A stretch of DNA of 64,000 nucleotides from Sphingobacterium sp. UGAL515B_05 (GCF_033097525.1 NZ_CP109907.1:1984001-2048000), one strand, 5' to 3'; shown: positions 35,366 to 47,816, numbered from the stretch's first letter. Notes: generated by a model not told the origin, from the letters alone. Made by a program: numbers and translations.

Positions 35366-35415
35366 CATCTCCGGGGAAGTATATAGCGATATACTTCATC
35401 TATACCGGAAAAAGA

Positions 35416-35426
35416 GTTCTTTGACA
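35416..35426 (+). promoter_or_regulatory. boxA-like element before 23S
   Basis: GTTCTTTGACA, a near copy of the leader element at 33404, about 170 nt before 23S. It probably reloads the antitermination complex in the spacer. Confidence 0.45.
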
Positions 35427-35593
35427 TATTGAAAGAGAAAAAAAATTACAAGAGAAGACAACAGTATAGAGACAATACGTGTATGTGTTCGATGTAGAGA
35501 GGAGACCCTCGGTGAATGCCGAACGAATCTTTACGTAGCATACGGGTATATATATCAAAAGCAGCCGCATAGTAGCAAAAGGCTATGCCGGTG

Positions 35594-38473
<2,880 letters not shown>

Positions 38474-38601
38474 AGCAGACAGACACTGTTGTCTTCCTCT
38501 TTAATTTTTGAAACATACAGGAAACGAACCTCTTTCAATACATATGTCAGTTGGCATGATCACATGATATGAATGTCATAGATCATCCAATAAAGATTTT
38601 T

Positions 38602-38708
38602 AGGTGCCTATATCGGCGGTGTCTACCTCTTCCCATTCCGAACAGAGCAGTCAAGCCCGCCAGAGCCGATGGTATTGCCGTAACAGGTGGGAGAGTAGGT
38701 CGGTGCCT
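38602..38708 (+). rRNA. rrf: 5S ribosomal RNA
   Basis: About 107 nt. Terminal stem AGGTGCC with GGTGCCT, loop B/C block CCCATTCCGAACAGAG and the GGGAGAGTAGGT near the 3' end are typical 5S features. It follows 23S by about 130 nt. Confidence 0.95.
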
Positions 38709-38719
38709 TTTTTTACACG

Positions 38720-38756
38720 GAAGCCCTTGCTGGAAACAGTCAAGGGCTTCTTTCGT
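38720..38756 (+). terminator. terminator of the rRNA operon
   Basis: GAAGCCCTTG and CAAGGGCTTC form a 10-bp stem with an 11-nt loop, followed by T-rich sequence. It lies 11 nt after the 5S gene. Confidence 0.85.
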
Positions 38757-38768
38757 TTAGATACTTCC

Positions 38769-38957
38769 ATGGCCATAACACTTCCGCCACTGACCATCAC
38801 TGCATATCCTCTATATATTGTTTATCGCAGCACTCTGAAAGATAGCAGCTATTTTACTCAGGAGCTGAAGGTCAGATACCGCTATAATACCTATCGGTGG
38901 GAATATGCCCCGCTCTCCTGCTATAAAATGATGGCTTTGAAATGGTTCCTGGCGTGA
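38769..38957 (+). CDS. doubtful 62-codon ORF after the rRNA operon
   Basis: An ATG-started frame of 62 codons (MAITLPPLTITAYPLYIVYR...), with tyrosine-rich sequence and no recognised domain, just past the terminator. There is no promoter-like element next to it. Probably not a gene; listed for completeness. Confidence 0.15.
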   Translation: MAITLPPLTITAYPLYIVYRSTLKDSSYFTQELKVRYRYNTYRWEYAPLSCYKMMALKWFLA

Positions 38958-39479
38958 GTCTGTGGGCTTTGGACGACGAACTACCTATTTCGGTTATTTT
39001 TACAGTTACATATCGTTAGCCACCGACTTATACTATTAATTATTGTAACTATCTCCCCCATTTTATATTCGCTACAGGGATACGGTTTTTTCTAAAGATA
39101 TAGTGCCTTTCGATCGTTGTAATTGCCTATTGTTTGTTATTATTAGTCTCTATTATCAAGCAGCTTATAAAAAGAGTAACTTGTCTGAGAGAATGTACGA
39201 ATTATAGAGCTGGGGTTGTTGTCGGATATTTCATCAGGGTTAGCCGTAGAATTAAACGATGATGGAGAAATTGTAGTTACCTTAATTAACTTATTTTGAC
39301 AGCAAAACTACTCCTAAGTTTAAGTGTGAATTATGAATGACTGTTGGCTATATGGGAAAGTAAATGCGGGAAGAAAAACTAAGAAAAAAGGTATCTGTAT
39401 TGCCAACGGTCTATAAGGAATACAAATACCTCAATTTTTCGGTTATTATCGTATTCCTGTAAGGAATACTGGTATTGTT
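38958..39479. other. intergenic region without a gene
   Basis: About 520 bp with no gene. It contains a perfect 7-bp hairpin GTATTCC-TGTAA-GGAATAC at 39451-39469, just downstream of the SRPBCC gene on the minus strand, and related GTATTCC/GGAATAC copies around 39410-39430. No T-run follows, so terminator function is uncertain. Confidence 0.6.
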
Positions 39480-39866
39480 TTAGTCTTCTTCAGTATAAAA
39501 GTCGATCAACGATGAGACATAAGGATCTTCCCACCCATCCGAAATGTTTTCGAAGTCTTCATCGGGTATATTTGTCTGTCTAATTTCCAAGGATGTTCCT
39601 TTTTTATGTTCATGCAGTTTTAGTGTGACAATGGAAGGGGTGTCTGTTTCACCGAAATACCATTCCTGTACAATTTTTGTCGATGGTTCCAGTTCCAAGA
39701 ATCGGCCAGTTATAGCACTATCCCACAAAGAGAATTCCCCATTGACAGTAGCGTCTATTGACACAAGGTCGCCTGTCCAAAGACGCGCGGTAATTTCGGT
39801 CGTTAATGCAAGATACAGCTCCTCTGGAGTTGCAGGAATAATAGCATATTTCTTGAATTCTTTCAT
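39480..39866 (-). CDS. SRPBCC (START-like) domain protein
   Basis: 128 residues, a single AHSA1/START-like domain: PATPEELYLALTTEITARLWTGD, GEFSLWDSAITGRFLELEP, KIVQEWYFG, TLKLHEHKKGTSLEI. Such proteins bind hydrophobic ligands or assist partners. It is divergent from the rRNA methyltransferase gene that begins at 39955. No catalytic residues are assignable. Confidence 0.75.
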   Translation of the reverse strand: MKEFKKYAIIPATPEELYLALTTEITARLWTGDLVSIDATVNGEFSLWDSAITGRFLELEPSTKIVQEWYFGETDTPSIVTLKLHEHKKGTSLEIRQTNIPDEDFENISDGWEDPYVSSLIDFYTEED

Positions 39867-39954
39867 GGTGTAAAGTTACGCTTTCTTGTAATTTACCACT
39901 TATTTTGACTTCATTTTTATTTATCTTAATTTTATCGCAAACTATTAGCGCAAC

Positions 39955-41322
39955 ATGAGTAATTTTCTGCCAAATTCTTTAGTGAAAAAGTTAGGAGTGA
40001 ATCCGTTATTTGATACTGATGCATTTATTAAGATACATGAGGAAGGTATTCGGGCGACGGCAATACGCCTAAACCCTAATAAATTAGAAGATTGTCCGTT
40101 TCCTAATGCAGGGCGAGTTCCCTGGTGCAATATGGCTTATTATCTTCAGGATCGTCCAGTATTTACATTAGACCCTTTATTTCATGCCGGAGCTTATTAT
40201 CCACAGGATGCTTCTTCCATGTTCATAGATCATATTATTCAGCATTTAAAGTTACATACAGATAGTATTCGGGCATTGGATTTATGTGGTGCTCCAGGAG
40301 GAAAATCAACATTATTAAACAGTAGCTTACATCCGGAATCGCTCTTGGTTGCGAATGAAATTATTAAGACTAGGGTTACAATCCTGCAAGATAACCTAAT
40401 GAAATGGGGTAATGCTAACACAGTAACTACAAATAATGACCCAGCGGCGTTTAATCGCCTTCCTGGATATTTCGATTTGATAGTTGTTGATGCCCCTTGT
40501 TCTGGATCAGGCATGTTTAGAAAAGATACCGATGCCATAGAAGAATGGTCTGAGGCTAATGTTAAGCTTTGTAGTGAAAGACAACAGCGGATTTTGGCCG
40601 AAAGTTTGGCTACGTTGAAAAAGGGTGGATATTTGTTCTACTCAACCTGTTCTTACTCTCCAGAGGAAAATGAGGATATCGTCGATTGGCTATTGGATAG
40701 TGGTGATTTCGAATCTGTTGAGGTAGCTATTGAAGAGCATTGGGGAATTGACCATACAAATTCTAATAAGCATCGTGCACACGGTTATCGATTTTACCCG
40801 CATAAATTAGGTGGAGAGGGCTTTTTTATTGCTGTCCTTAAGAAGGTTGGTGAGCAGGAAACATTCAATAGAAAGCGAAATAAACCGGAGAAATCAGATG
40901 TACCCAAAGGAATTTTAGATAATTGGATTTCGGATAGTGCTAGTTTTCATACTTTTCTTCATCATGAGGATGTATATATTTTCCCAAAAATGTACGAGCA
41001 TGATCTAAAGTACCTACAAAATGTACTTTATCTTAAGAACGCTGGAACAAATGTGGGAAAGCTCAACAGGAAAGAGTTAATACCAAGCCACGCACTGGCT
41101 TTGAGTAATCATTTGACCAAAGGCTTTCAATCGATGGAATTATCGCTTGAAGAAGCACGTAATTACCTTAGAAAGGAAAATGTAGTTGTGGATATGATCG
41201 GCGAAAGTCTCCAAGGATGGACAATAGCAAGTTTTAAAGATAAACCTTTGGGCTGGATGAAGGTGTTGACCAATCGAATCAATAACTATTACCCAAAAGA
41301 ATTGAGGATTGTAAATTTGTAA
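39955..41322 (+). CDS. RsmF-like rRNA (cytosine-C5)-methyltransferase
   Basis: 455 residues. SAM-binding motif LDLCGAPGGKSTLL, catalytic motif IV DAPCSGSGMFRKD and the second cysteine motif STCSYSPEENEDI mark the NOL1/NOP2/Sun family; both cysteines used in catalysis are present. The C-terminal ~120 residues match the RsmF/YebU C-terminal extension. It methylates cytosine C5 of rRNA, probably 16S. Which cytosine is not known here. Confidence 0.88.
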   Translation: MSNFLPNSLVKKLGVNPLFDTDAFIKIHEEGIRATAIRLNPNKLEDCPFPNAGRVPWCNMAYYLQDRPVFTLDPLFHAGAYYPQDASSMFIDHIIQHLKLHTDSIRALDLCGAPGGKSTLLNSSLHPESLLVANEIIKTRVTILQDNLMKWGNANTVTTNNDPAAFNRLPGYFDLIVVDAPCSGSGMFRKDTDAIEEWSEANVKLCSERQQRILAESLATLKKGGYLFYSTCSYSPEENEDIVDWLLDSGDFESVEVAIEEHWGIDHTNSNKHRAHGYRFYPHKLGGEGFFIAVLKKVGEQETFNRKRNKPEKSDVPKGILDNWISDSASFHTFLHHEDVYIFPKMYEHDLKYLQNVLYLKNAGTNVGKLNRKELIPSHALALSNHLTKGFQSMELSLEEARNYLRKENVVVDMIGESLQGWTIASFKDKPLGWMKVLTNRINNYYPKELRIVNL

Positions 41323-41382
41323 AATTTATTTTTAGATATATTCGGGTTGAGCTTCGGAAGTACTGCTTATAAAAGTTTTTGC

Positions 41383-42579
41383 TTAAGAAAGGCTGATGAT
41401 AATTGAACAGATATCTTTTGCAACTTCTTCTTTGGATTTTAGACTAAACTCATGGGTATTTCCCGATCGATCGATTATAGTGACTTTATTGGTATCGGTT
41501 GCAAATCCAGCTCCTTTATCCTGCATGGAATTAAGCACAATAAAATCCAGGTTTTTCCGAACTAATTTGTCTTTCGCATTCTCAAGCTCATTATTGGTTT
41601 CCAATGCAAATCCAACGAGCAATTGATTCTCTTTCTTTTTAGCGCCTAAAGTGGCCAAAATATCTGTTGTTTTCTTCAGTTCGATGGAAAATTCGCTTTC
41701 TTTCTTTTTTATTTTTTGGGTGGCGACCTTAACCGGTGTATAATCTGCCACAGCAGCGCTCATCACAACGATATCTGCCGCTTCAAAATGCGCTTCGCAG
41801 GCATTTAACATCTCTGCCGCCGAGGTTACTGAGATTGCATGTACACCTTCAGGTATTTTTAAGGCACTTGGCCCCGAAACTAAGGTCACATCTGCTCCAA
41901 GTACCTTAAGTTGTCCGGCGATAGCATAACCCATTTTTCCACTAGAATGATTACCAATGAAACGAACAGGGTCTATAGCTTCATAAGTTGGTCCTGCAGA
42001 TACCAACGCTTTCTTTCCTGCTAAGGGCAAGTTTCCCTCCGAAAACTTAACTAAGAAATCCAGTATTTCTTCTGGTTCCGCCAAACGTCCCTCACCCACT
42101 AAGCCACTGGCCAGCTCCCCTTTTCCCGGAGGAATTAGGGTATTACCATAAGAAATAAGTTTATTGATATTGGATTGTGTAGAAGGGTGTTTCCACATAT
42201 CTAAATCCATTGCTGGAGCGAACAGCACCGGACATTTAGCGGATAGATATACAGCAGTAAGGAGGTTGTCGCAAAATCCATTGGCCATCTTAGCAAGTGT
42301 ATTTGCTGTCGCTGGTGCGACTAAAATGTAATCCGCTTTTAGTGCAATTTCGACATGATTATTCCATTCCCCCGTATTGGGCTGATAGTAATCTATTAAA
42401 ACAGGATTTTTGGAGAGTGTAGAAAGCGTAAGCGGGGTGATAAAGGCTGTCGCTTCTTTTGACATGATTACGTTAACCTGGGCATCTGCTTTTACCAACA
42501 GCCGAATGAGGGTTGCAATCTTGTATGCGGCAATACTGCCGCATACAGCAATTACAATATTTTTCCCAGCTAAAGCCAT
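41383..42579 (-). CDS. coaBC: bifunctional phosphopantothenoylcysteine decarboxylase / phosphopantothenate-cysteine ligase
   Basis: 398 residues. CoaC half (1-190): VCGSIAAYK for FMN, HVEIAL (catalytic His), and APAMDLDMWKHP, where aspartate stands at the place of Asn in the PAMNxxM motif. CoaB half: SAGPTYEAIDPVRFIGNHSSGKMG and VMSAAVADYTPV. The enzyme makes 4'-phosphopantetheine from phosphopantothenate, cysteine and CTP in coenzyme A synthesis. It follows rpoZ by 10 bp in the bamD-rpoZ-coaBC operon. Confidence 0.95.
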   Translation of the reverse strand: MALAGKNIVIAVCGSIAAYKIATLIRLLVKADAQVNVIMSKEATAFITPLTLSTLSKNPVLIDYYQPNTGEWNNHVEIALKADYILVAPATANTLAKMANGFCDNLLTAVYLSAKCPVLFAPAMDLDMWKHPSTQSNINKLISYGNTLIPPGKGELASGLVGEGRLAEPEEILDFLVKFSEGNLPLAGKKALVSAGPTYEAIDPVRFIGNHSSGKMGYAIAGQLKVLGADVTLVSGPSALKIPEGVHAISVTSAAEMLNACEAHFEAADIVVMSAAVADYTPVKVATQKIKKKESEFSIELKKTTDILATLGAKKKENQLLVGFALETNNELENAKDKLVRKNLDFIVLNSMQDKGAGFATDTNKVTIIDRSGNTHEFSLKSKEEVAKDICSIIISLS

Positions 42580-42589
42580 TGTTTAAGGA

Positions 42590-42919
42590 TTAGTCCTGCT
42601 CTTTTGAAGGATTTCTGTAGTACACTTTATCGTGTAAAAATTCATCAATTGCAACCAAAGTAGGCTTCGGCATGCGTTCGTAATGTTTTGAAATCTCTAT
42701 TTGCTCACGATTTTCGAATACCTCTTCTAAGTTATCGTTGTTACTTGCAAATTCTGCAAGTTTTCCGTTCAATTCTTCTTTAATGTCTACTGCAATTTGG
42801 TTCGCGCGTTTAGAAATAACTACAATAGATTCATAGAGATTGTCTGTGCCTTTGTCCAATTGTCTCAAGTCACGTGTAACTGTAGAGTTTGGAATTGAAT
42901 TGTTATTTTTTTGACTCAT
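42590..42919 (-). CDS. rpoZ: RNA polymerase subunit omega
   Basis: 109 residues from the ATG at 42919 (MSQKNNNSIP). RDLRQLDKGTDNLYESIVVISKRANQIAVDIKEEL matches the Bacteroidota-type omega core. It stabilises the beta' subunit. The start overlaps the end of bamD by 17 bp, and coaBC follows after 10 bp, a cluster conserved in Bacteroidota. A longer upstream frame start would run through bamD sequence and is rejected. Confidence 0.93.
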   Translation of the reverse strand: MSQKNNNSIPNSTVTRDLRQLDKGTDNLYESIVVISKRANQIAVDIKEELNGKLAEFASNNDNLEEVFENREQIEISKHYERMPKPTLVAIDEFLHDKVYYRNPSKEQD

Positions 42920-43832
42920 CTTTTTGGGTATTTTCTTTTTCTTTTTTCGCCTTTTGTTCTTTGATATAAACTTCCTGTTCTGCAAGGGCCTTATTATACT
43001 CCTTCACTTGAGAGAGAGCGGTTTTAATTCCTTTCTCAGAGTCTTCGCGAAGAGATTCGGCCTCTTTCATATGTTTGCTATTTGGAAAATTACTAGCGAA
43101 GTTACGGTAATAATCCAAGGCTTCATCAAATCTACTTTCTTGTTTCAGGAAGATACTTTTGGATGCATATATGTATTGTGCTTTTAAGGTTAAAAACTCA
43201 ATCTCTTCTGCATATTTTGTATCAGGATATTCTTTTAATACATTCTGTAATGCAATGACAGCGGCCCTATAATCATCATTAAGCCCCATGTCATAATACA
43301 GTCTCGCATTGGCAAATGCTTTAAGCTCAAGCTTATCTCTTAATTTCTGAATAAGATCGGCGGCTTCTTTGGACCGTTCCGATTCGGGATAGAGATTGAC
43401 AAAGAGCTGTAATGCATCTATTGCCTTTCTTGTATTTGCTTGATCTAACGTCGATCTCGGGGAATCCAAGTAATAACAATAGGCATGCATAAATCTACAT
43501 TCCTCTGCTCTTGCACTATTTGGATAAACATCCGCAAAATCTTTAAAGTGAAATGCTGCAGATGTATAATCTTTTAGACGGTAATTGGCAAATGCCAAAT
43601 AATAGTAAATATTTTCTGCTTCAGCTTGTCCACGGAACTTGGTCCGCAAGTCATCAAACAAAACTAACGCCTTTGTATATTTCTTTTTCTCATAAAGTTT
43701 TACGGCCTCTTCGTACTTTTGAGCGATGTTATTGCTTGCGCGCAATTTCTCAAATTTACTTTTACAACCAGTAAATACCAATAGAAACATCATGCCGGCA
43801 CAGATAGCCGCTATACGCCTATTTAAAAACAT
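42903..43832 (-). CDS. bamD: outer-membrane protein assembly lipoprotein BamD
   Basis: 309 residues. Lipoprotein signal with lipobox LLVFTGC and then TPR-like helical repeats (YEEAVKLYEKKKYTKALVLFDDLRTKF, YYLAFANYRLKDYTSAAFHFKDFADVYPNSARAEE). BamD is the essential lipoprotein partner of BamA in folding outer-membrane barrels. C-terminus is lysine-rich. Overlaps rpoZ by 17 bp. Confidence 0.93.
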   Translation of the reverse strand: MFLNRRIAAICAGMMFLLVFTGCKSKFEKLRASNNIAQKYEEAVKLYEKKKYTKALVLFDDLRTKFRGQAEAENIYYYLAFANYRLKDYTSAAFHFKDFADVYPNSARAEECRFMHAYCYYLDSPRSTLDQANTRKAIDALQLFVNLYPESERSKEAADLIQKLRDKLELKAFANARLYYDMGLNDDYRAAVIALQNVLKEYPDTKYAEEIEFLTLKAQYIYASKSIFLKQESRFDEALDYYRNFASNFPNSKHMKEAESLREDSEKGIKTALSQVKEYNKALAEQEVYIKEQKAKKEKENTQKDESKK

Positions 43833-44074
43833 TTTACAAAGATAAGTGAATTTGTTATACTAATCAATTAAATTTTACTGCGCAATATAGTTTAATAATT
43901 ATTTGATCGCAAAAACAACATTTCTTATTAACATTCTTTAACTCGATTGGAGCTAAGAAAAGGATATATTGTCATCTACTTGTTGTTTTTCCATTGGTAG
44001 CGAGGCCCAAAAATATACAATTTAAAATATTTGATTATCTTTACATATTACAATCATTGAATAGCATTAAGAGT

Positions 44075-44350
44075 ATGACTTTAAAAGAAAAAGTGGAGCA
44101 AGCATTAGATACCTTGAGACCATATTTGGAGACTGATGGCGGAAATGTGAGTGTTGAAGAGATTACAGCGGATAATGTCGTGCGTTTAAAACTATTGGGA
44201 GCTTGTGCTTCATGTTCAATGAGCATTATGACCTTTAAAGCTGGTTTGGAGCAGGCGATTAAGAAAGCTGTTCCTGAAATTACAGCAGTGGAGGCTATTA
44301 ATTTGACGGATCCCGATTCCCCAGAAGCAACTTTACCCCCTGTTAATTAG
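44075..44350 (+). CDS. NifU family Fe-S scaffold protein
   Basis: 91 residues from the ATG at 44075 (MTLKEKVEQALDTLRPYLETDGG). The C-terminal NifU domain motif with paired cysteines is CASCSMSIM. Single-domain NifU proteins (Nfu type) carry Fe-S clusters to target proteins. A longer in-frame start at 43994 is unlikely because of an unrelated N-terminus. Confidence 0.92.
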   Translation: MTLKEKVEQALDTLRPYLETDGGNVSVEEITADNVVRLKLLGACASCSMSIMTFKAGLEQAIKKAVPEITAVEAINLTDPDSPEATLPPVN

Positions 44351-44407
44351 TTGTTCTATTAACACAATTTAACGGCTAGTTCGGCTACTTTTGTTTAAAT
44401 TTGTTCT

Positions 44408-45055
44408 ATGAAGTTGCTGGTTTCTATATTATTTGCTGTATTCCTGTTTTTTTATACCTCTGCTTTACATGCTCAGGAAAGGAAGATTATTCAGTATTCC
44501 GGTATCGTAACAACGGTTGGGTCTGGATTTCCTGTCGGTTATGCGACTGCCACAAATTTATCTTTTCGGAATGAAGCATTTGCGGCAAATAACGAGGGCT
44601 ATTTTTCTTTTGTAGCGCATGTTGGAGACACCATTCGTTTTACTTCCGTCGGTTTTGATCCTTTAATTGTCACTATTCCAGAAGTTCCTGGAGATAAATA
44701 TACCGCAAATATCATTATGCAAAACCTGGTTACGGAACTCCCGATGGTAACACCCTATCCATGGGCAAGCATCGAAGAGTTTAACATTGCATTTATGAAT
44801 CTGGACGTTTCTGAAGATAACATCGTAAGAGTAAGGAGGTCCCTATCTTATGAGTCTTTGGCAGCTATGGCTGCTGTGATGCCACGTGATGGAAATGAAA
44901 TGCGTTCAATTAACAATGCGCAGAGCTTTAATACGATGAATAATAAAGTCATCAACCAACGTTACGCTAATCCATTGTTAAACCCTTTTGCATGGGGCAG
45001 TTTAATCCAACAGATTACAAAAGGTAGTCAGAGCAGAAAAAGCTCCAGTTATTAA
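44408..45055 (+). CDS. secreted protein with carboxypeptidase-like regulatory domain
   Basis: 215 residues with a signal peptide (LHAQERK). Residues ~25-110 look like a CarboxypepD_reg-like domain (IQYSGIVTTVGSGFPVGYATATN... GYFSFVAHVGDTIRFTSVGFDPLIVTI) as found at the N-terminus of TonB receptors, here without a receptor. The C-terminal part contains LNPFAWGSL. Ends on the same TTAA as the convergent permease gene. Confidence 0.65.
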   Translation: MKLLVSILFAVFLFFYTSALHAQERKIIQYSGIVTTVGSGFPVGYATATNLSFRNEAFAANNEGYFSFVAHVGDTIRFTSVGFDPLIVTIPEVPGDKYTANIIMQNLVTELPMVTPYPWASIEEFNIAFMNLDVSEDNIVRVRRSLSYESLAAMAAVMPRDGNEMRSINNAQSFNTMNNKVINQRYANPLLNPFAWGSLIQQITKGSQSRKSSSY

Positions 45056-46281
45056 TCAGTCGCCTTTAATTTATTTAATTCTCTGACACTTAATTTTGCT
45101 GAGAAATAGGAAACTAAACCAGAGATACTGGTTACCGTTACAAACACCAAAATGTAGTCACTCCAACTACTTACCATAGGATAGCTATCAATAATTGTAT
45201 TAGCTCCATCTTCTACACGGATAATTCCATAGGCCGACTGGATATAATTGAATATGCCACCTATTAGTAGGCCTAATACACACCCAATAATGCCGATCAT
45301 AAGGCCTTCATAAAAGAAAATACGTTGAATTAGATCATTTCCGCCACCTAGTCCTTTGAGGATTGTCATATCCTTTTGTTTGTCTAGCACAAGCATGGTT
45401 AAAGAGCCGACAATATTAAAGATCGCAATCACACTTATCAAGGTAAGTATAAAAAAGACTACCCAGCGTTCGACACGTACATTTTTATATAAAGTAGGAT
45501 TTTGTTTTTCTCTATTCTTTACGATATAATCTGGTCCAATTTTCTTCTGTAAGGCTTGCCCAAATGAATTAATATCTACACCATCTTTTAGATAAAATTC
45601 AATCGATGAAACGCGATCATATTCTCCAAGAACTTCTTTCGCAAATGAAATCGGTGTAATAATCAAATTATCAAAATCTTGTTGATAGCGTAATACCCCT
45701 CCTGGAGAAATGGATCGGATATTGAACTCCTCAGCTGGATTTGAAGAATTTTTTACTCCTTTTCTTGGGGAATACACTTGAATTTGTTCCGTGGAGTTCT
45801 GCATGGGAATTGCCAGATTTGCCTGGACGCTGGCTCCTAAAATGGCAAGGTTAGTAGAATCATGGCTAACTTCGTATTGGCCATCTACGATAATACTGTC
45901 TCCGGTCTTTCTACTTAACGATTCGGGTTCGATGCCTTTTATATTTGCAATAAATTGTCTATTTGCATATTGTAGCAAGACCTTTTCTTGTAACACTTCG
46001 GTGTAATGAATCACGTTGGTATCTCTTCGTAACTCGGTGAAGACATTCTGTTTGCTGTCAAAAAGTTTTCCTTTTTGGGGCTCAATCTTCAACTCAGGGG
46101 CAAACTTACTGTACATAGAAAGGATCAACTGTTCCATACCATTGAAAGAAGACAGCAAAATAATCAGTGCTGCACTACTTACCATTACGCCGATAACACT
46201 AATAGATGAGATGATGTTAATGGCGTTTACTGATTTCTTAGAAAACAGATATCTTTTAGCAAATAGAAATGGCAGATTCAT
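45052..46281 (-). CDS. FtsX-like ABC transporter permease (LolC/LolE-like)
   Basis: 409 residues. One N-terminal helix (INIISSISVIGVMVSSAALIILLSSFNGME), a large periplasmic MacB-type domain, and three C-terminal helices in an FtsX domain (VVFFILTLISVIAIFNIVGSL; MIGIIGCVLGLLIGGIF; YILVFVTVTSISGLVSYF). It resembles lipoprotein-releasing permeases. No ATPase gene is adjacent in this window. It starts 5 bp after the metallohydrolase stop. Confidence 0.85.
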   Translation of the reverse strand: MNLPFLFAKRYLFSKKSVNAINIISSISVIGVMVSSAALIILLSSFNGMEQLILSMYSKFAPELKIEPQKGKLFDSKQNVFTELRRDTNVIHYTEVLQEKVLLQYANRQFIANIKGIEPESLSRKTGDSIIVDGQYEVSHDSTNLAILGASVQANLAIPMQNSTEQIQVYSPRKGVKNSSNPAEEFNIRSISPGGVLRYQQDFDNLIITPISFAKEVLGEYDRVSSIEFYLKDGVDINSFGQALQKKIGPDYIVKNREKQNPTLYKNVRVERWVVFFILTLISVIAIFNIVGSLTMLVLDKQKDMTILKGLGGGNDLIQRIFFYEGLMIGIIGCVLGLLIGGIFNYIQSAYGIIRVEDGANTIIDSYPMVSSWSDYILVFVTVTSISGLVSYFSAKLSVRELNKLKATD

Positions 46282-46286
46282 GGCTC

Positions 46287-46928
46287 CTATCCTCGGATAA
46301 ATGGATTAGAATTCTTTTCAAAGCCAATCGTTGTGGATGGCCCATGCCCAGGATAGACGATCGTGTCGTCGGGTAAGGTATAAAGTTTTGTTTTTATGCT
46401 ATCTAAAAGCTGCTGGTGATTTCCACCAGGAAGATCGGTACGGCCAATGCTATTGCGAAATAGGACATCTCCCCCGATCAAGAATTTTTGATCAGCTGAA
46501 TAAAAGCAGATATGTGCTGGAGAATGTCCAGGTGCAAGAATGACTTTTAGCTCATCATTATCCAAATAAACGGTATCATCGTCATTTAGAAATGTTTCTC
46601 CAATTGGTGAAATGTCGTATCGGATGCCCATTTGGGGAGCGTAATTCTGAACCGCTACTAAAATCGGTACTTCACCTTCGTGGAACTGTGGGAGCAAGCC
46701 AAATTTTTCATGGACAAAACTATTCCCTAAAACATGGTCAATATGGCAATGTGTATTTAATAGGAGTGTCGGCTTGAGGTTATTGTTTGCCATGAAAGCT
46801 AATAGTTCTTGCTGATCTTGCTCGCCATACATCCCTGGATCAATGATAATAGCATTTCCTGACTCGTTATAGAGCAGGTAAGTATTTTCCTGATATGGAT
46901 TGAACGTGAATGTTTTTATCGTAAGCAT
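46287..46928 (-). CDS. metallo-beta-lactamase fold hydrolase (glyoxalase II-like)
   Basis: 213 residues. Motifs in order: LLNTHCHIDHVLGN (HxHxDH), APGHSPAHICFYS, LIGGDVLFRNSIGRTDLPGG and VYPGHGPST. These are the binuclear metal ligands of the MBL fold; the length fits the short glyoxalase II-like/YcbL type. The substrate is probably a thioester. Close spacing to aroE upstream (44 bp) and the FtsX gene downstream (5 bp) suggests one operon. Confidence 0.9.
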   Translation of the reverse strand: MLTIKTFTFNPYQENTYLLYNESGNAIIIDPGMYGEQDQQELLAFMANNNLKPTLLLNTHCHIDHVLGNSFVHEKFGLLPQFHEGEVPILVAVQNYAPQMGIRYDISPIGETFLNDDDTVYLDNDELKVILAPGHSPAHICFYSADQKFLIGGDVLFRNSIGRTDLPGGNHQQLLDSIKTKLYTLPDDTIVYPGHGPSTTIGFEKNSNPFIRG

Positions 46929-46972
46929 AGTGGTAAAATTACAGTTTTTATTGATTTCTAACTATTGAAAAG

Positions 46973-47719
46973 TCAACTATTCCAGATTTCCCAATTCTTT
47001 TCCGCCTGTAGAACCAGCATTTCATATCCGTTTTTGGTTCTGGCGCCTTTTTCTTTGCTTTTACGTAAAAAAGCTGTTTCCTCTGGGTTGTAAATCAAAT
47101 CATAACAAAGGTGCCGCTCATTTAAATACTCGTAGGGAATGTTCGGAGATTCAGCTGTATTGGGAAATGTGCCCACTGGAGAACAGTTGATAATCACTGT
47201 ATAGTCTGCTAGGATAGAAGCATTAAGTTCATCATAAGTGAACTGGCCTGTCTGTTTGGTTCTGCTTACTAAAGTATGTGTTATTCCAAGTTGATTCAGG
47301 GCATAAATGACAGCCTTTGCAGCACCCCCATTACCTAAAATCAAAGCCTTTTTATCCACCAAGGGATTTAGTAGCGGCTTTAGCGATGCCTCAAAACCAT
47401 AGGCATCAGTATTGTAGCCTTTTAGGTGTGTTGCGCCATCTGAGGTATGACTGATTCGAATACAGTTTACAGCTTGTATTGTCCGAGCTTCTTCCGAGAG
47501 CTCGTCCAAGTAATCCATAACCGCTATTTTGTAAGGAATAGTTACATTGACTCCATAGAAATCTTTATTGGAAGCAATAGTTGTAAAATCGGCTATTTGA
47601 GCAAGTGGATATAAATCGTAATCCACATCGATAATATGTTCTTGATGAAATTTTTCTAAATAATATTTTTTTGAAAAGGAATGCCCTAATGGGTATCCTA
47701 TTAAGCCTAATTTTTTCAT
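46973..47719 (-). CDS. aroE: shikimate dehydrogenase
   Basis: 248 residues from the ATG at 47719 (MKKLGLIGYP), preferred over an upstream in-frame start. GYPLGHSFSKKYYLEKF (shikimate binding), NVTIPYK with the catalytic lysine, the NADP loop GNGGAAKAVIYAL, and YDLIYNPEETAFL are all present. It reduces 3-dehydroshikimate in aromatic amino-acid synthesis. Confidence 0.95.
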   Translation of the reverse strand: MKKLGLIGYPLGHSFSKKYYLEKFHQEHIIDVDYDLYPLAQIADFTTIASNKDFYGVNVTIPYKIAVMDYLDELSEEARTIQAVNCIRISHTSDGATHLKGYNTDAYGFEASLKPLLNPLVDKKALILGNGGAAKAVIYALNQLGITHTLVSRTKQTGQFTYDELNASILADYTVIINCSPVGTFPNTAESPNIPYEYLNERHLCYDLIYNPEETAFLRKSKEKGARTKNGYEMLVLQAEKNWEIWNS

Positions 47720-47816
47720 TTGAATTGCGAAAAGTGCATTGTGGGAACAGGAATATATCTTCAATTTAATAGCCGGTCGTTGCCACGCAATGACCGGATA
47801 GTGTGCCTATGCTGTG

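Noticed and set aside
42920..42985. N-terminal extension of rpoZ rich in lysine
   Set aside because: It is the end of bamD in another frame; the ATG at 42919 gives the family N-terminus.
47720..47764. N-terminal extension of aroE
   Set aside because: The ATG at 47719 gives the usual MKKLGLIGYP start; the extension has no conserved feature.
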